Shown in pieces: positions 7,368 to 16,592 of a DNA stretch of 34,071 nucleotides. Both the position numbers and the translations under genes were made by a program. The first letter of the stretch is position 1, and the number at the start of each line of letters is the position of its first letter. Under the pieces are notes generated by a model that was not told the DNA's origin, did not search any database, and saw nothing but the letters and a program-made list of their open reading frames with translations. Source of the DNA: TM7 phylum sp. oral taxon 351 (GTDB lineage Bacteria; Patescibacteriota; Saccharimonadia; Saccharimonadales; Saccharimonadaceae); the NCBI GenBank assembly GCA_007845165.1, contig SDRH01000002.1, positions 1 to 34,071 of the forward strand, written 5' to 3'.

Positions 7368-8775
7368 TTGGTGTTTCAAGATATTGCCAGAAACTGGCTT
7401 GATTGGTGTCTAAAATACTAAAATTATGTGTTTTTAAATCTTCGCGAATCTGGTCGGCTTTGGCGTAATCTTTATTTTGTTTAGCTTCGGCGCGCTCACG
7501 AATGAGTTTTTGAATTTTGGCGGATGGTAGAATTAGACTATCGAAGAAACGAAGCCCGAATAATTCATCGACAAAACGCCAATCATCTAAACTTAATTCA
7601 TTTTGATCAATTTCAGCAAAAACTTCAGCGGAGTTAAGATTTTGATTAATGATGTGAGTAAGCTTCTCCTGTAATTCTGTAGTTTGATAATTATTTTGTT
7701 GAATCTTAGTAAGAAGAGCAGCTTGATTTTCGATGGTAGTAGTTTCCTGCAGGGTTTTCGCAAGGCGATTTAGCCAATGTAGGCGTCGATTTTTGGCAGC
7801 CGCAAGGCCTTCGAAAGTGAAATTTCGTTCGGATTGATAATGTCCTTGCAAAATCCAGAGCTTAAAGTCGAGTGGTGAGAAGCCGCGGTCTTTTAGATCT
7901 TGAATTGAATAAGTATTGCCGAGGGATTTGCTAATTTTTTGATTATCAATGGTAATAAAATTGGCATGGAGCCAATAATTGGCCATAGTTTTACCAAAGG
8001 CGGCTTCCGATTGGGCGATTTCATTGGTGTGATGAATCGGAATGTGATCGATGCCGCCGGCATGAATGTCGAGGGGCTCACCTAATTCAAAATGTGAGAT
8101 GGTGGAGCATTCAAGATGCCAGCCTGGGTAGCCTTTTTTGCCTTGAAAATCCCACTGCATGGCATGATCTTCGCCAGGTTTAATAAATTTCCAGATAGCA
8201 AAATCAGAAATATTGCGTTTTTCGGAATTAAAATCGACGCGGGCGCCAGCACGTAGGTTATCTAGATCAAGTCTAGCAAAATCAGCATAGGTAGCAAATT
8301 TACTGGTATCAAAATAAATCCCATCGGAAGTTTCGTAGGTGTATCCACGCTCAATTAAGGTGTTAATCACTTCAAGATCTTCTTGAATGTAGTCGGTGGC
8401 GCGGCAGAACTTGGTAGGTGGTAATAAATTTAGAGCATTAAAATCTTGAATGAAGGCTGCTTCGTAGAATTTAGCGATTTCCCAGACAGTTTTATTCTCA
8501 CGCTTGGCACCTTTTTCCAGCTTATCTTCCCCGTCATCCGCATCAGATGCGAGATGCCCAACGTCGGTAATATTAATAATACGGTGCGGGGTTAGGTGGT
8601 TAATCTTGAGAGTGCGGACTAATAAATCCCAATAGATGTAGCTAGCAAAATTCCCAATGTGTGCGAAACTGTAGACAGTAGGTCCACAGGTATAGATTTT
8701 GACATTTTCTGGATTTTGAGGAATGAACTCTTCGATTTTGCGAGTTTCGGTATTAAATAAGTGAAGTTTAGTCAT
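7360..8775 (-). CDS. cysS: Cysteinyl-tRNA synthetase
   Basis: 471 aa, class I aminoacyl-tRNA synthetase that charges tRNA-Cys. The HIGH motif is HIGN (39-42) and the KMSKS motif is KISKS (280-284). The zinc ligands that read the cysteine thiol are all present: Cys30, Cys223, His248 and Glu252, with the normal spacing. The C-terminal anticodon-binding part is complete (GLRFFDSLI and following). It starts 12 bp after the DHH phosphoesterase stop, in the same operon. Nothing is unusual. Confidence 0.97.
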   Translation of the reverse strand: MTKLHLFNTETRKIEEFIPQNPENVKIYTCGPTVYSFAHIGNFASYIYWDLLVRTLKINHLTPHRIINITDVGHLASDADDGEDKLEKGAKRENKTVWEIAKFYEAAFIQDFNALNLLPPTKFCRATDYIQEDLEVINTLIERGYTYETSDGIYFDTSKFATYADFARLDLDNLRAGARVDFNSEKRNISDFAIWKFIKPGEDHAMQWDFQGKKGYPGWHLECSTISHFELGEPLDIHAGGIDHIPIHHTNEIAQSEAAFGKTMANYWLHANFITIDNQKISKSLGNTYSIQDLKDRGFSPLDFKLWILQGHYQSERNFTFEGLAAAKNRRLHWLNRLAKTLQETTTIENQAALLTKIQQNNYQTTELQEKLTHIINQNLNSAEVFAEIDQNELSLDDWRFVDELFGLRFFDSLILPSAKIQKLIRERAEAKQNKDYAKADQIREDLKTHNFSILDTNQASFWQYLETPML

Positions 8776-8787
8776 GATATTTCTCGA

Positions 8788-9774
8788 TTAATTAGTTTCT
8801 TCAGATTTAAAAAGTAAATCATTACAACAGAAAACTAAGTCACGTAATACGTCATCATAAGTGGTGTCATAAGTGCGAAAGCCAGCGGCAAATGGGTGAC
8901 CACCGCCACCAAAATAACCAGCGACCTTATCAGCGATTGGCTTCGAGGTACGAATTTTGCCAGTGACTTTGCCGTCTGGATATGTTTTAATGGCCACGGC
9001 GACTTCGACGCCTTCGACCATCTTCATCTCTTCGAGGATGAGCGCGTTTGGATTATACTCATCAGAAAATTCTGTAATATCAGACCAAGGAATGTGAATG
9101 GTAGAAAGCTTATCGTCGAGGCTATATTCGATGCGTTTGATGAGGTCAGCCTTATAGTCAAGAATACGGCGCGATTTCTTCATGTATTCTTTGCGATTTT
9201 CTTCTAGCTTATTGATGTCGGCACCAAGTTCGGTGAGGTGAGCGGCGACGCGGAAAGTATCAGCGGTGACACCAGCGGTGGTGAGGCCAAGAGTATCGGA
9301 AAGTAGACCTTGAAAAATATTTTCGGCGGCGGATTGATTGATTTTGATATTTTGATCAATGGCAATTTTGTAAATCAGATTAGTGCAAGATGGTAAATGT
9401 TCGATAATACTTTGGTGTGGAAAATCTAAATCATCGTCAGTTTCATGATGGTCGATGACGAAAATTGGTTTAGTGTAGAGAATATTACGGATAACCAAAT
9501 CGTCAAGTAGCTTGCTAAGAAGAATGGTAGCGGCCGTGTCGACGATAATATATCCGTCTGCATGGTAATCAAAATTTTGATCAATACGTTCCCAGCCAGA
9601 AAAATAGCGGAGATACTTTGGTACATTGACCGGGCAATAAAGTGAAATTTCCTTGTCTTCAAGGAGAGACTCGAGCGCTAAGCTGGAACCTAGTGAATCG
9701 CCGTCGGGATTTTCGGCTTGAATGACGCAGATTTTGCTTTTGTTTTGGAGAAATTCTGAAAAATTTTGATACAT
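8788..9774 (-). CDS. nrnA: DHH-DHHA1 phosphoesterase, NrnA-like (nanoRNase/pAp phosphatase)
   Basis: 328 aa. The N-terminal DHH domain shows NPDGDSLGS (22-30), Asp79 in IIVDT, DHHE (108-111) and LLSDTLGLT. The C-terminal DHHA1 domain has the GGGGHPFAAGFR signature. These are the manganese-binding and RNA-binding motifs of NrnA-type enzymes, which remove nucleotides from 2-5-mer RNAs and may dephosphorylate pAp. Cyclic-dinucleotide phosphodiesterases of the same fold cannot be excluded, but there is no GGDEF or PAS domain. The ATG overlaps the upstream helicase stop (TAATG), so translation is probably coupled. Confidence 0.9.
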   Translation of the reverse strand: MYQNFSEFLQNKSKICVIQAENPDGDSLGSSLALESLLEDKEISLYCPVNVPKYLRYFSGWERIDQNFDYHADGYIIVDTAATILLSKLLDDLVIRNILYTKPIFVIDHHETDDDLDFPHQSIIEHLPSCTNLIYKIAIDQNIKINQSAAENIFQGLLSDTLGLTTAGVTADTFRVAAHLTELGADINKLEENRKEYMKKSRRILDYKADLIKRIEYSLDDKLSTIHIPWSDITEFSDEYNPNALILEEMKMVEGVEVAVAIKTYPDGKVTGKIRTSKPIADKVAGYFGGGGHPFAAGFRTYDTTYDDVLRDLVFCCNDLLFKSEETN

Positions 9775-12700
9775 TACCCTTTAATTTTATCATAGTCGGC
9801 GATTAGCTGGTTGGCGAAGTCGATAATCTCAGCTTTCTTGGTGGTGTATCCGACTGGTTTGCAGGTAAAAGATTCGGTATTTAAGAAATCTAAGGTATCT
9901 AGTTGATGGCGAATGGCGTGAATAAGTTTCGGAATGTTGATGTCAAATTCGGCGATCTCAGATTTAGTGATGGTCTTTTCGAAGAATTCACCCGGTTCGC
10001 CTGGTTTGACGTTTTTATAGCTTGGAAGAACGAAAAGCAAGCTCATAGATTCGACCGTGTAATTTTTATAGGTTGGCGAAGTGGTGACAAGATAGTAATA
10101 GAAAAGCAACTGGATAGTATAGATGAAAAGTTTTTTGTTATTTTTCCAGGTGTCCTTTTCTTGCATACCAGTTGAAGTTTTGAAATCGTAGATGCGAATA
10201 GTTTTATTCTGTTCATCGATGGTAAGATGATCGATGGTACCGGTGATAGGGACGCCTTCAAAGGAAAGTTTTTCATGACTAAATGAAACTTCGGCCTTAG
10301 CATGTTCGTCAAAGAGAATGTCGTGGAAATACTCGATACTTTGAAGCAATTCGGTTTTACCAATGGTGATGAGATCTTCGATTTCACGTTCCGAAAGATC
10401 AAGGTTTTTGGCAGTTTCAATGTAATATTCGAGGGCTTGCTCGGCGGTGATTTTCTGGTTAGTAATCATCTCAAAACATTTGTGGATTAGATTACCCTTT
10501 TCAATATTCACCACATTTTCAATACTGCGTGGTGCGCCAATTAAACGGTTGCGGTAGAAATTTAGTGGACCGTTATATTCGAGGTCTATGAAATTCGAAA
10601 CATCAGTGGCGGAAAGCCAAATATTATCGGCTTTGGCGTGAAGGTATTTGAGTAAATCGTCTTTTGGATCGAGATATTTGTCGAGCCAGGTGGATTTTAG
10701 ATGTTGTAATTCGGTAATTTCAGAATTATCGGACGGGTGCTGGAAAATTTCAGGTGCTTCTAGTAACGGAGAAGTTTTAATAATTTTTTCCTCATTTATT
10801 TCCATCATCATGCTAAGTGGTTTGGTAATGCTCTGGCTGTGATTAATAGTGGCACTGGTCATGGTGAGAGATTTAGCGGCACGAGTCATGGCGACAAAGA
10901 GGAGACGTAGATTACAACCTTCACTTTCGGTAGCACCATTAACAAAAGTCAAATTAAAAGGAGGTTTAATTCCCTGCGATCCACGGTTCTGATTCCAATG
11001 AGCATCCGAAAGATCAAGGAGAAAGACGTGTTTAAATTCAAGACCTTTAGATTTATGAGCGGAAATTAAAGTGACCGCATTTTGGTCATCGGAAAAAATG
11101 GCAGATTTTTGGATGGCGGTATTGGTGGCTTGATACTTGTCGAGAAAATCAATATAGTCGGCAAGCTTTGGATGATCAGCCTTGGTGAAATTGTAAAATT
11201 CCTCTTTTAAGGTGGCGAGATTTTGGTAAAAATCTACCATCTGGCGAACTTCCTTGGAGGTTAGTTGTTTGGCTAGAGTTTCCGGATTTTCATAATCAAG
11301 ATTTGGTAAAAATGGTGAAATATAAAGAGATTTTTTGGTAGGGTCGGCAGATTCTGAGTTAGTCTCGAATGGATCAATGGTGGTGAAATCAGGATTTGAT
11401 TTTGGTGTTTCGTTAGACTCAGGATTTACTTCTGAAGTTTCAAGATTAAGATAAATTGGTTTTAAGTTGATGAGGAAATTTATCATGTCTTCGACAGACG
11501 AGGTGAGAGATTTTTTGGCAAGTTCAGCGAGGAATTTGGCGAAATTTCGTACGGCGGGAAGTTTTTGATATCCGAGCAAATAATCAAGAAAATGACGATG
11601 GTCGTGATATCCAGTGTGAACTAGTTGCACAAAATCAAGTGGATTAAGTCCGAGATAGTCGGCGCTCATAATTTCTGAAAGTAAATCAAGGGGGTCTTGA
11701 CCAGATGCGAGCTGATGAACGACACGAAGTAAGTCATGAAGTTCTTTGATTTTGGCATCTTCAAGAATATTTTCTTTTCGCTCGTAAGTGACGTTAATAT
11801 TGTCGTATTTGCGAAGATATGGCAGTATTGCCTTCAAGATATCGTGTTTGCGGGCGATAATGGCAATATTTTTTTGCTCTTCCCCACTTTGGATAAGATT
11901 ATGAATGGTTTCGGCGACCCACTGATACTCAGAAATGGTGTCGCTGAAGTGATGACGAGAAATACGAGTGTTTGGGCGGTTGATTGGTTGAAGCGCCTGA
12001 TCGTCACTAGTGATTTTTGATAATTCTGAGTTTCTGGCGGCATGAAGATCTTTAGTGAAGTCACCAGAAGTTTCACCCAGGCTGTTTAGGACGGACTCGG
12101 ATTTAACGAAGCTATCGGGAATTTGATCAGCAATTTTACGCGACAAAGTAAGAATTTCACTGGTTGAACGATAATTTTCTTTAAGAATAATGATTTTGGC
12201 TTGGTAATGCTGGTAGAAATCGACGAGATTGGAAGAAAGTGCGCCTTGGAATTCATAAATAGTCTGGTCGTCATCACCTACGGCCATAATTTCCGGCTTA
12301 TCGTAGTCGGTAATAAGTTGAATTAAACGAACCTGAGCCGGGTTGGAATCTTGAAACTCATCGAGCATGATATATTGAAACTGCTCAGCCATCATGGCTC
12401 TAAAATCTGGGTCAGTCTCTAGATGTTTAATTGCTTCAAGAATCATATCGGCATAGTCAACCAAGCGATTTTCAGCGAGATAGGTCTGGTATTTTTGACA
12501 AAAATCTAGAATGGTGGAAAATTTAACAATGTCGTTAGTTTGTTTATAATAATAAACTCCACTAGCATTTAAAGTGAAATGTTTATCGGTAAATTTTTTT
12601 AGAGCTGCAATAGAAGGTTTATCTTTGGTGATTTCAGACTGATAAAGATCAAGCATCTGGCGATAGAGTTCACTGGAAATATATGGTACGTTTGGTAAGA

Positions 12701-13337
12701 TATTTTGATTATGGGAAGAACTGACTTGGCCTAGTACGGTAAGGATCGGAAAATAGCGTTCCTTGCATTTACTTTCAAAATTACCACTACTGGCTTTACC
12801 GATGGTGGTGGCAGCGAGCGCTTGATTGAGGTTCTCTATATCTTTTTGATTGGCTTCCTGGATGGTAGTTAAGTCGGCGATGGAGAGATTGGCATTTTTA
12901 AGTTTATTGATTAACCCGGATACTTCGCTAGCTTTATTAGCTCGCAATGGATTAGTAATCGGTAGCTCGTCAAGAAGTTGCTGGAAGAAATTCTCCGCTT
13001 CGACGGGACTAATATTTTTTTCGGATAAACGTTCAATTTCGGTGGCATAATTCTGGTAGCGACCAATGATGGTTTTGCCGAAGGAGTGATAGGTCATGAT
13101 GTTCAATTCATCAGCGGAGTTACCGATCGCGGTGCGTAGACGGTCGCGCATGTTGGTGGCGGCGGCGTCAGTAAAAGTGAGACAAAGGATGTTGCTTGGG
13201 TTGGTTTGGGTAACATTCAAGATGTGAGCGACGCGCTGAGAAATAATTTGCGTCTTACCGGTACCTGGACCAGCTAAAACCAGAAGTGGTCCGCCTAGAT
13301 ATTCAATGGCGGCTTGCTGTTCTTTATTCGGTCTCAT
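9774..13337 (-). CDS. UvrD/PcrA-type superfamily 1 helicase fused to a PD-(D/E)xK nuclease
   Basis: 1187 aa. Helicase motifs in order: Walker A AGPGTGKTQ (22-30), LCLTFTDAAATNMRDR, Walker B MLDEFQDS, GDDDQTIYEFQG, LKENYRST, ISAHKSKGLEFKHVFLLD and FVAMTRAAK. The last 240 residues form a RecB/Cas4-like nuclease: a His in LIHKCFE (about 952), GTIDHL (about 1033) and YDFKTS with Asp1051 and Lys1053. The protein likely unwinds and trims DNA ends in repair or recombination. Its closest functional models are AddA/AddB- or AdnAB-like enzymes, but no partner subunit is in the window. The ATG at 13337 is favoured over one at 13367 because AGGAG lies seven bases before it; it overlaps the DUF998 gene by 14 bp. 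Confidence 0.92.
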   Translation of the reverse strand: MRPNKEQQAAIEYLGGPLLVLAGPGTGKTQIISQRVAHILNVTQTNPSNILCLTFTDAAATNMRDRLRTAIGNSADELNIMTYHSFGKTIIGRYQNYATEIERLSEKNISPVEAENFFQQLLDELPITNPLRANKASEVSGLINKLKNANLSIADLTTIQEANQKDIENLNQALAATTIGKASSGNFESKCKERYFPILTVLGQVSSSHNQNILPNVPYISSELYRQMLDLYQSEITKDKPSIAALKKFTDKHFTLNASGVYYYKQTNDIVKFSTILDFCQKYQTYLAENRLVDYADMILEAIKHLETDPDFRAMMAEQFQYIMLDEFQDSNPAQVRLIQLITDYDKPEIMAVGDDDQTIYEFQGALSSNLVDFYQHYQAKIIILKENYRSTSEILTLSRKIADQIPDSFVKSESVLNSLGETSGDFTKDLHAARNSELSKITSDDQALQPINRPNTRISRHHFSDTISEYQWVAETIHNLIQSGEEQKNIAIIARKHDILKAILPYLRKYDNINVTYERKENILEDAKIKELHDLLRVVHQLASGQDPLDLLSEIMSADYLGLNPLDFVQLVHTGYHDHRHFLDYLLGYQKLPAVRNFAKFLAELAKKSLTSSVEDMINFLINLKPIYLNLETSEVNPESNETPKSNPDFTTIDPFETNSESADPTKKSLYISPFLPNLDYENPETLAKQLTSKEVRQMVDFYQNLATLKEEFYNFTKADHPKLADYIDFLDKYQATNTAIQKSAIFSDDQNAVTLISAHKSKGLEFKHVFLLDLSDAHWNQNRGSQGIKPPFNLTFVNGATESEGCNLRLLFVAMTRAAKSLTMTSATINHSQSITKPLSMMMEINEEKIIKTSPLLEAPEIFQHPSDNSEITELQHLKSTWLDKYLDPKDDLLKYLHAKADNIWLSATDVSNFIDLEYNGPLNFYRNRLIGAPRSIENVVNIEKGNLIHKCFEMITNQKITAEQALEYYIETAKNLDLSEREIEDLITIGKTELLQSIEYFHDILFDEHAKAEVSFSHEKLSFEGVPITGTIDHLTIDEQNKTIRIYDFKTSTGMQEKDTWKNNKKLFIYTIQLLFYYYLVTTSPTYKNYTVESMSLLFVLPSYKNVKPGEPGEFFEKTITKSEIAEFDINIPKLIHAIRHQLDTLDFLNTESFTCKPVGYTTKKAEIIDFANQLIADYDKIKG

Positions 13338-14097
13338 CTTTGTTCTCCTTTTTAGTCCTTGGCGCAAGATTATATTTGGTTTGGATGGATTCTTTTAAGA
13401 AAATTATACCAGTAATTAGTTCCCAGGCGATGATTGGGTAGACGGTGAGTCGCTCATAGATGGCGGCTACCTCAGTTAGCTTATTTGTGATGGCGTATTG
13501 AAGAAGAAATGCAAAACTAATACCAATAATTGAAAGTAAGATAGCGGTTAGACGATAACTTTTATGGTTCGGTTTTAGAAAAATACCGGTAAAAAATAGG
13601 GTGAGATTCCCCATGAGGAATGATAATCTGGCGCCAATGCCATGTAACGAATCTTGATTGGGTACGCCACCTTGAAAAAGTCCGACTAAGAGGCTACCAA
13701 TGCTGAATAGTGTGGCTACCATCATTAAACTGCAGGCTAGTTTAGTGTTTCTGTCTTTAAGTTTTGGATATAGCAATAAGGCATAGCTAATAGAAAAACC
13801 GAAAGCGGTGACGATGAAACCTAGATTCATTACTATAGCAAGGGGTGAAAAATTGTTTGGTACGCCATCGGCGATTTGTCCAGGATACACTCCCAGCGCA
13901 CTGATGAATTGCTTAGAGTAGACATACCCTAGATCTTGATTGGTGCCAAGAGCTGCAATAAATTCGGTAATAAGGTAAATGGCGGCATTGAGAATAAATC
14001 CAATAGCGCCATATTTTACTAGGCGGCTACGCATTCGTCGATAAGTGATTGGAGTAGATTTAGTCTTTTTGGAATTGTTTGGGGGATAATTTTGCAT
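13324..14097 (-). CDS. DUF998-like membrane protein
   Basis: 257 aa with about six membrane helices after a basic N-terminus. The features match DUF998: the segment LHGIGARLSFLMGNLTLFF resembles the family HGxGAxxxFxxGNxxL motif, and the end AIYERLTVYPIIAWEL resembles its ER-x-x-xYP-x-x-W-E motif. The family has no established biochemical role. AAGGA precedes the ATG. It follows the SemiSWEET gene by 13 bp and overlaps the helicase gene start by 14 bp, so it is in the operon. Confidence 0.72.
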   Translation of the reverse strand: MQNYPPNNSKKTKSTPITYRRMRSRLVKYGAIGFILNAAIYLITEFIAALGTNQDLGYVYSKQFISALGVYPGQIADGVPNNFSPLAIVMNLGFIVTAFGFSISYALLLYPKLKDRNTKLACSLMMVATLFSIGSLLVGLFQGGVPNQDSLHGIGARLSFLMGNLTLFFTGIFLKPNHKSYRLTAILLSIIGISFAFLLQYAITNKLTEVAAIYERLTVYPIIAWELITGIIFLKESIQTKYNLAPRTKKENKDETE

Positions 14098-14110
14098 ATT
14101 TTCCTTTTGA

Positions 14111-14386
14111 CTAGAGAGCTGTTATAAAAGCGAGAAATCCTAGAATAACACCAAAAGCATTTGGAATAATTAGAATGTAATCTTTTTTCGGCTCTTTAGT
14201 CCAGCCATAAATTACCCAAATTAGGCACGAGAAAGCGGCCATAGCTGGCTGCCAAGGTTGACCTTTGGATCCACTGATGTTTGCAATAATCTGTGGAATA
14301 TAAGCAATGAAAACGAAGATACCAATAAAAGCCCCGATTGACCCAACAATAGTATTGATTTTGCTTTTAATATTATTTGGCTTCAT
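14111..14386 (-). CDS. SemiSWEET-like small PQ-loop transporter
   Basis: 91 aa with three membrane helices and the PQ motif in FIAYIPQIIANISG, followed by KGQPWQP, CLIWVIYG and a PNAFGVILG helix. This is the size and layout of bacterial SemiSWEETs, which dimerise to pass sugars across the membrane along the gradient. The substrate is unknown. AAGGAGG lies about seven bases before the ATG, and a sigma70-type promoter lies upstream. It is the first gene of a run that continues to the helicase, NrnA and CysS, an unusual set of partners. Confidence 0.8.
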   Translation of the reverse strand: MKPNNIKSKINTIVGSIGAFIGIFVFIAYIPQIIANISGSKGQPWQPAMAAFSCLIWVIYGWTKEPKKDYILIIPNAFGVILGFLAFITAL

Positions 14387-14419
14387 AAAATAGCCTCCTT
14401 TTTAAATTAAACATAAACG

Positions 14420-14449
14420 ATAATAAAGGAATATTGTGAAAACTGTCAA
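14420..14449 (-). promoter_or_regulatory. Sigma70-type promoter of the SemiSWEET-helicase-nrnA-cysS operon
   Basis: Minus strand: perfect TTGACA (14444-14449), an 18-bp spacer, TATTAT (14420-14425). Predicted start near 14413, with AAGGAGG in the leader. Confidence 0.72.
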
Positions 14450-14469
14450 GTGATTTAGACAAGTCTTCA

Positions 14470-15102
14470 TTATTGATATGGAGTAAAGGTAGCTTTTCCG
14501 TCTTCGTACTCACCAAGAAAAACTTGGCTAGGATGTGTAATCCCGTGTTTTTTAAGTTCTTGCTTTAGCCAGCTTTCATTTTTGCCGATGACTTCTAAAA
14601 TATCAAATTGGACCTGACCATCGGTAATAATTGGAAATTTGGGGTTTTCTTCCCCTTTATGAATAACTAGTAGACTACCATTTTGTTCAATAATCGCGCG
14701 CTTAATCTTTTCGGTAGAATAAACACCATTGGTGCGTAATTTAAAAGCAAGATCATGAGCGCTGAGATTAATTTTTCGGCAATTATCAATATTAATCTTG
14801 CCATTATCAACTAAGATGAGGGCTTTTCCGTCAAGGATTTGCTTAATACGCACGTTGTGGGTTTTGATCCATTTTAGAGAAAGTACTAAGAAACACCAGA
14901 TAGCTAAAATGGTGATGAATTCTAAAATAGAAATATCATTATTGTAGATTACACCTCCAATAATCCCACCAAGTACATAATTTTGAATTTGATCACTGGC
15001 GGAAGTCGGCGCAAGATTTCCCTTACCGGTAATATTGATAATGATAATGAGAGCGAGGAAGCCGATGAGTAGTTTTATAGTGAGTAGTAAAAAATCGTTC
15101 AT
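14470..15102 (-). CDS. DUF421 (YetF-like) membrane protein
   Basis: 210 aa. Three N-terminal helices are followed by two small cytoplasmic lobes. The family signature TGKGNLAPTSASDQIQNYVLGG is present in near-standard form, as are the ELKKHGI and VFLGEYEDG segments at the C-terminus. YetF-type proteins occur in many Gram-positives and some act with spore or membrane lipid homeostasis; no enzymatic role is agreed. AAGG precedes the ATG, and TAAAAT- and CATAAT-like -10 boxes lie upstream, so it may have its own promoter. The TrmA-type gene ends 36 bp upstream on the same strand. Confidence 0.85.
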   Translation of the reverse strand: MNDFLLLTIKLLIGFLALIIIINITGKGNLAPTSASDQIQNYVLGGIIGGVIYNNDISILEFITILAIWCFLVLSLKWIKTHNVRIKQILDGKALILVDNGKINIDNCRKINLSAHDLAFKLRTNGVYSTEKIKRAIIEQNGSLLVIHKGEENPKFPIITDGQVQFDILEVIGKNESWLKQELKKHGITHPSQVFLGEYEDGKATFTPYQ

Positions 15103-15138
15103 AGATTACCTTGATTATGTTTTTTATATTTTACGCTT

Positions 15139-16359
15139 TTATTTACGCTCTAGTAAGACTAGACATTCAATGTGTGGTGTGTGTGGGAAGAAATTATATC
15201 CGGTAACATCCGTAATTTGATAATTTTGAGTAAGCCTTTCGAGGTCGCGTACTTGGGTGATAGGATTGCAGGATAGGTAGACAAGTTTTTCGGGAAGTTT
15301 TTGATTGATTGTGTCAATAAGTTTAGAGTCGCAACCAGAGCGCGGCGGGTCAACAATAACGGTTGAATCATGCTCGATATGATCATAAATGTCCTCAGAT
15401 TTGGCGAGGATGCCAGTGATTTCGGAGTTGCCAGTACTAGATTTTACCGATTCAATATTATTTAGTAGTTCACCGTGAGCAAATTTATCAACTTCGACAA
15501 GTGTGAGATTTTTATCTCCAGCAACAGTTAATCCGATGGTACCAACGCCGGAGTAAAGGTCGACGACTTTGTTTTGGTCTTTGATAAAATCTTTGATTTT
15601 TCGTAAAACTTTTTCATATTCTGGAAGATTGATTTGGAAGAATCCGTTTGGAGAGTAGGAAAAATCATAGCCTAAGATTTTGTCAGTAAGATTTTTGAAG
15701 GCGGGATGTGGTTGGTAGTTCTCATAGAGTCCACCACTTACTTCGCCTTGACGATTGCAGCGCAGAAGAAGAGATTGATATTTTCTAGAATCCTCTTGTT
15801 TAGCATTTAGTTTCTCGATAATTTCCATAGCACTCTGATAAATGGCTGGATTTTCGAGCGAAGAAGTGAGGATGGGGATTTTATGATGTGAACCACGACG
15901 ATGAATGGCTGGATGAATCTTAGCAGTTTCATGATCGTAGTAAAGTGAATATTCCATCTTATTGCGATAAAAATATTCATTATCACTTGGCTCAAAGGCT
16001 ATTTTTGGTGCATCTAGCTTAGAAAAAAGTTCTTCGATAATTTGTTTTTTGACTAAATTCTCGTAGCTGATATCTAGAATTTGCCAAGGTGAATTAGAAA
16101 GATAGTGTTCGTCACGCGGCAATACGCGGTGTGGATTAGGGTTTTCAATTTTCAGAGCTACGGCTTCGGTGAGATGGGATTTTTGTTTTAAAACCTGATA
16201 TTCGGTGATTTTTTCTCCTGGCATGGCGTTCCACAGGAAGATTTTTTTACCATCTGAATTGGTCGCAATTCCCTGTCCGGTTGTGGCGAAATTAATAACT
16301 TCCAGTGGGGTTTCTGGGGTGATAATTGGATTTTTCTGCTTCATCTTAATATCTAGCAT
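15139..16359 (-). CDS. TrmA/RlmD-family RNA (uracil-5-)-methyltransferase without the Fe-S cysteines
   Basis: 406 aa. An N-terminal TRAM-like beta domain (about 14-72) is followed by the Rossmann methyltransferase. Visible: GFFQIN (239-244), DLYSGVGTIGL (267-277), VDPPRSGC (336-343), and the nucleophile Cys364 in YLSCNP. It methylates C5 of a uridine in 23S rRNA or tRNA; the target cannot be told from sequence. RlmD-type enzymes hold a 4Fe-4S cluster with cysteines near residues 80-90, but that region here (LPRDEHYLSNSPWQIL) has none, as in RlmCD- and TrmA-like members. The ATG at 16359 is chosen over an ATG at 16344 because a TATATT box ends six bases upstream (leaderless layout). Confidence 0.9.
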   Translation of the reverse strand: MLDIKMKQKNPIITPETPLEVINFATTGQGIATNSDGKKIFLWNAMPGEKITEYQVLKQKSHLTEAVALKIENPNPHRVLPRDEHYLSNSPWQILDISYENLVKKQIIEELFSKLDAPKIAFEPSDNEYFYRNKMEYSLYYDHETAKIHPAIHRRGSHHKIPILTSSLENPAIYQSAMEIIEKLNAKQEDSRKYQSLLLRCNRQGEVSGGLYENYQPHPAFKNLTDKILGYDFSYSPNGFFQINLPEYEKVLRKIKDFIKDQNKVVDLYSGVGTIGLTVAGDKNLTLVEVDKFAHGELLNNIESVKSSTGNSEITGILAKSEDIYDHIEHDSTVIVDPPRSGCDSKLIDTINQKLPEKLVYLSCNPITQVRDLERLTQNYQITDVTGYNFFPHTPHIECLVLLERK

Positions 16360-16365
16360 AAAGTA

Positions 16366-16371
16366 AATATA
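16366..16371 (-). promoter_or_regulatory. -10 box for a leaderless transcript of the uracil-5 methyltransferase
   Basis: Minus-strand TATATT with six bases to the ATG at 16359. There is no Shine-Dalgarno sequence. Confidence 0.5.
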
Positions 16372-16453
16372 AAATTTCGCAAGTTTTTAAATATTAGGAT
16401 TGATAAAATTTCGAGAGTTTATATCTGGTGGTTTGGTGTTTTTAAATTTTTTG

Positions 16454-16503
16454 ATAACTTGCTTATGCTTTGAAAATTAGATTTTAATAACTTGCTTATG
16501 CTT
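16454..16503. repeat. Two perfect 17-bp direct repeats in the trmA-comEC divergent region
   Basis: ATAACTTGCTTATGCTT occurs at 16454-16470 and again at 16487-16503, 33 bp apart (close to three helical turns). A weaker copy (ATTACTTGC) begins at 16542 and overlaps the -35 of comEC. The arrangement looks like tandem operator sites. The rest of the 233-bp gap (16360-16592) shows only the two promoters. Confidence 0.75.
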
Positions 16504-16546
16504 AAGATTTTTTAATCTGAAAAATGTTGTTTTATTTAAAAATTAC

Positions 16547-16575
16547 TTGCCAAAATGCAAAAGTTTTTCTATGTT
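16547..16575 (+). promoter_or_regulatory. Sigma70-type promoter of comEC
   Basis: TTGCCA (16547-16552), a 17-bp spacer, TATGTT (16570-16575). The transcript would start near 16582 and leave a very short leader that includes GGAGG before the ATG at 16593. Confidence 0.55.
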
Positions 16576-16592
16576 GAGCTTGGAGGTTGTAA

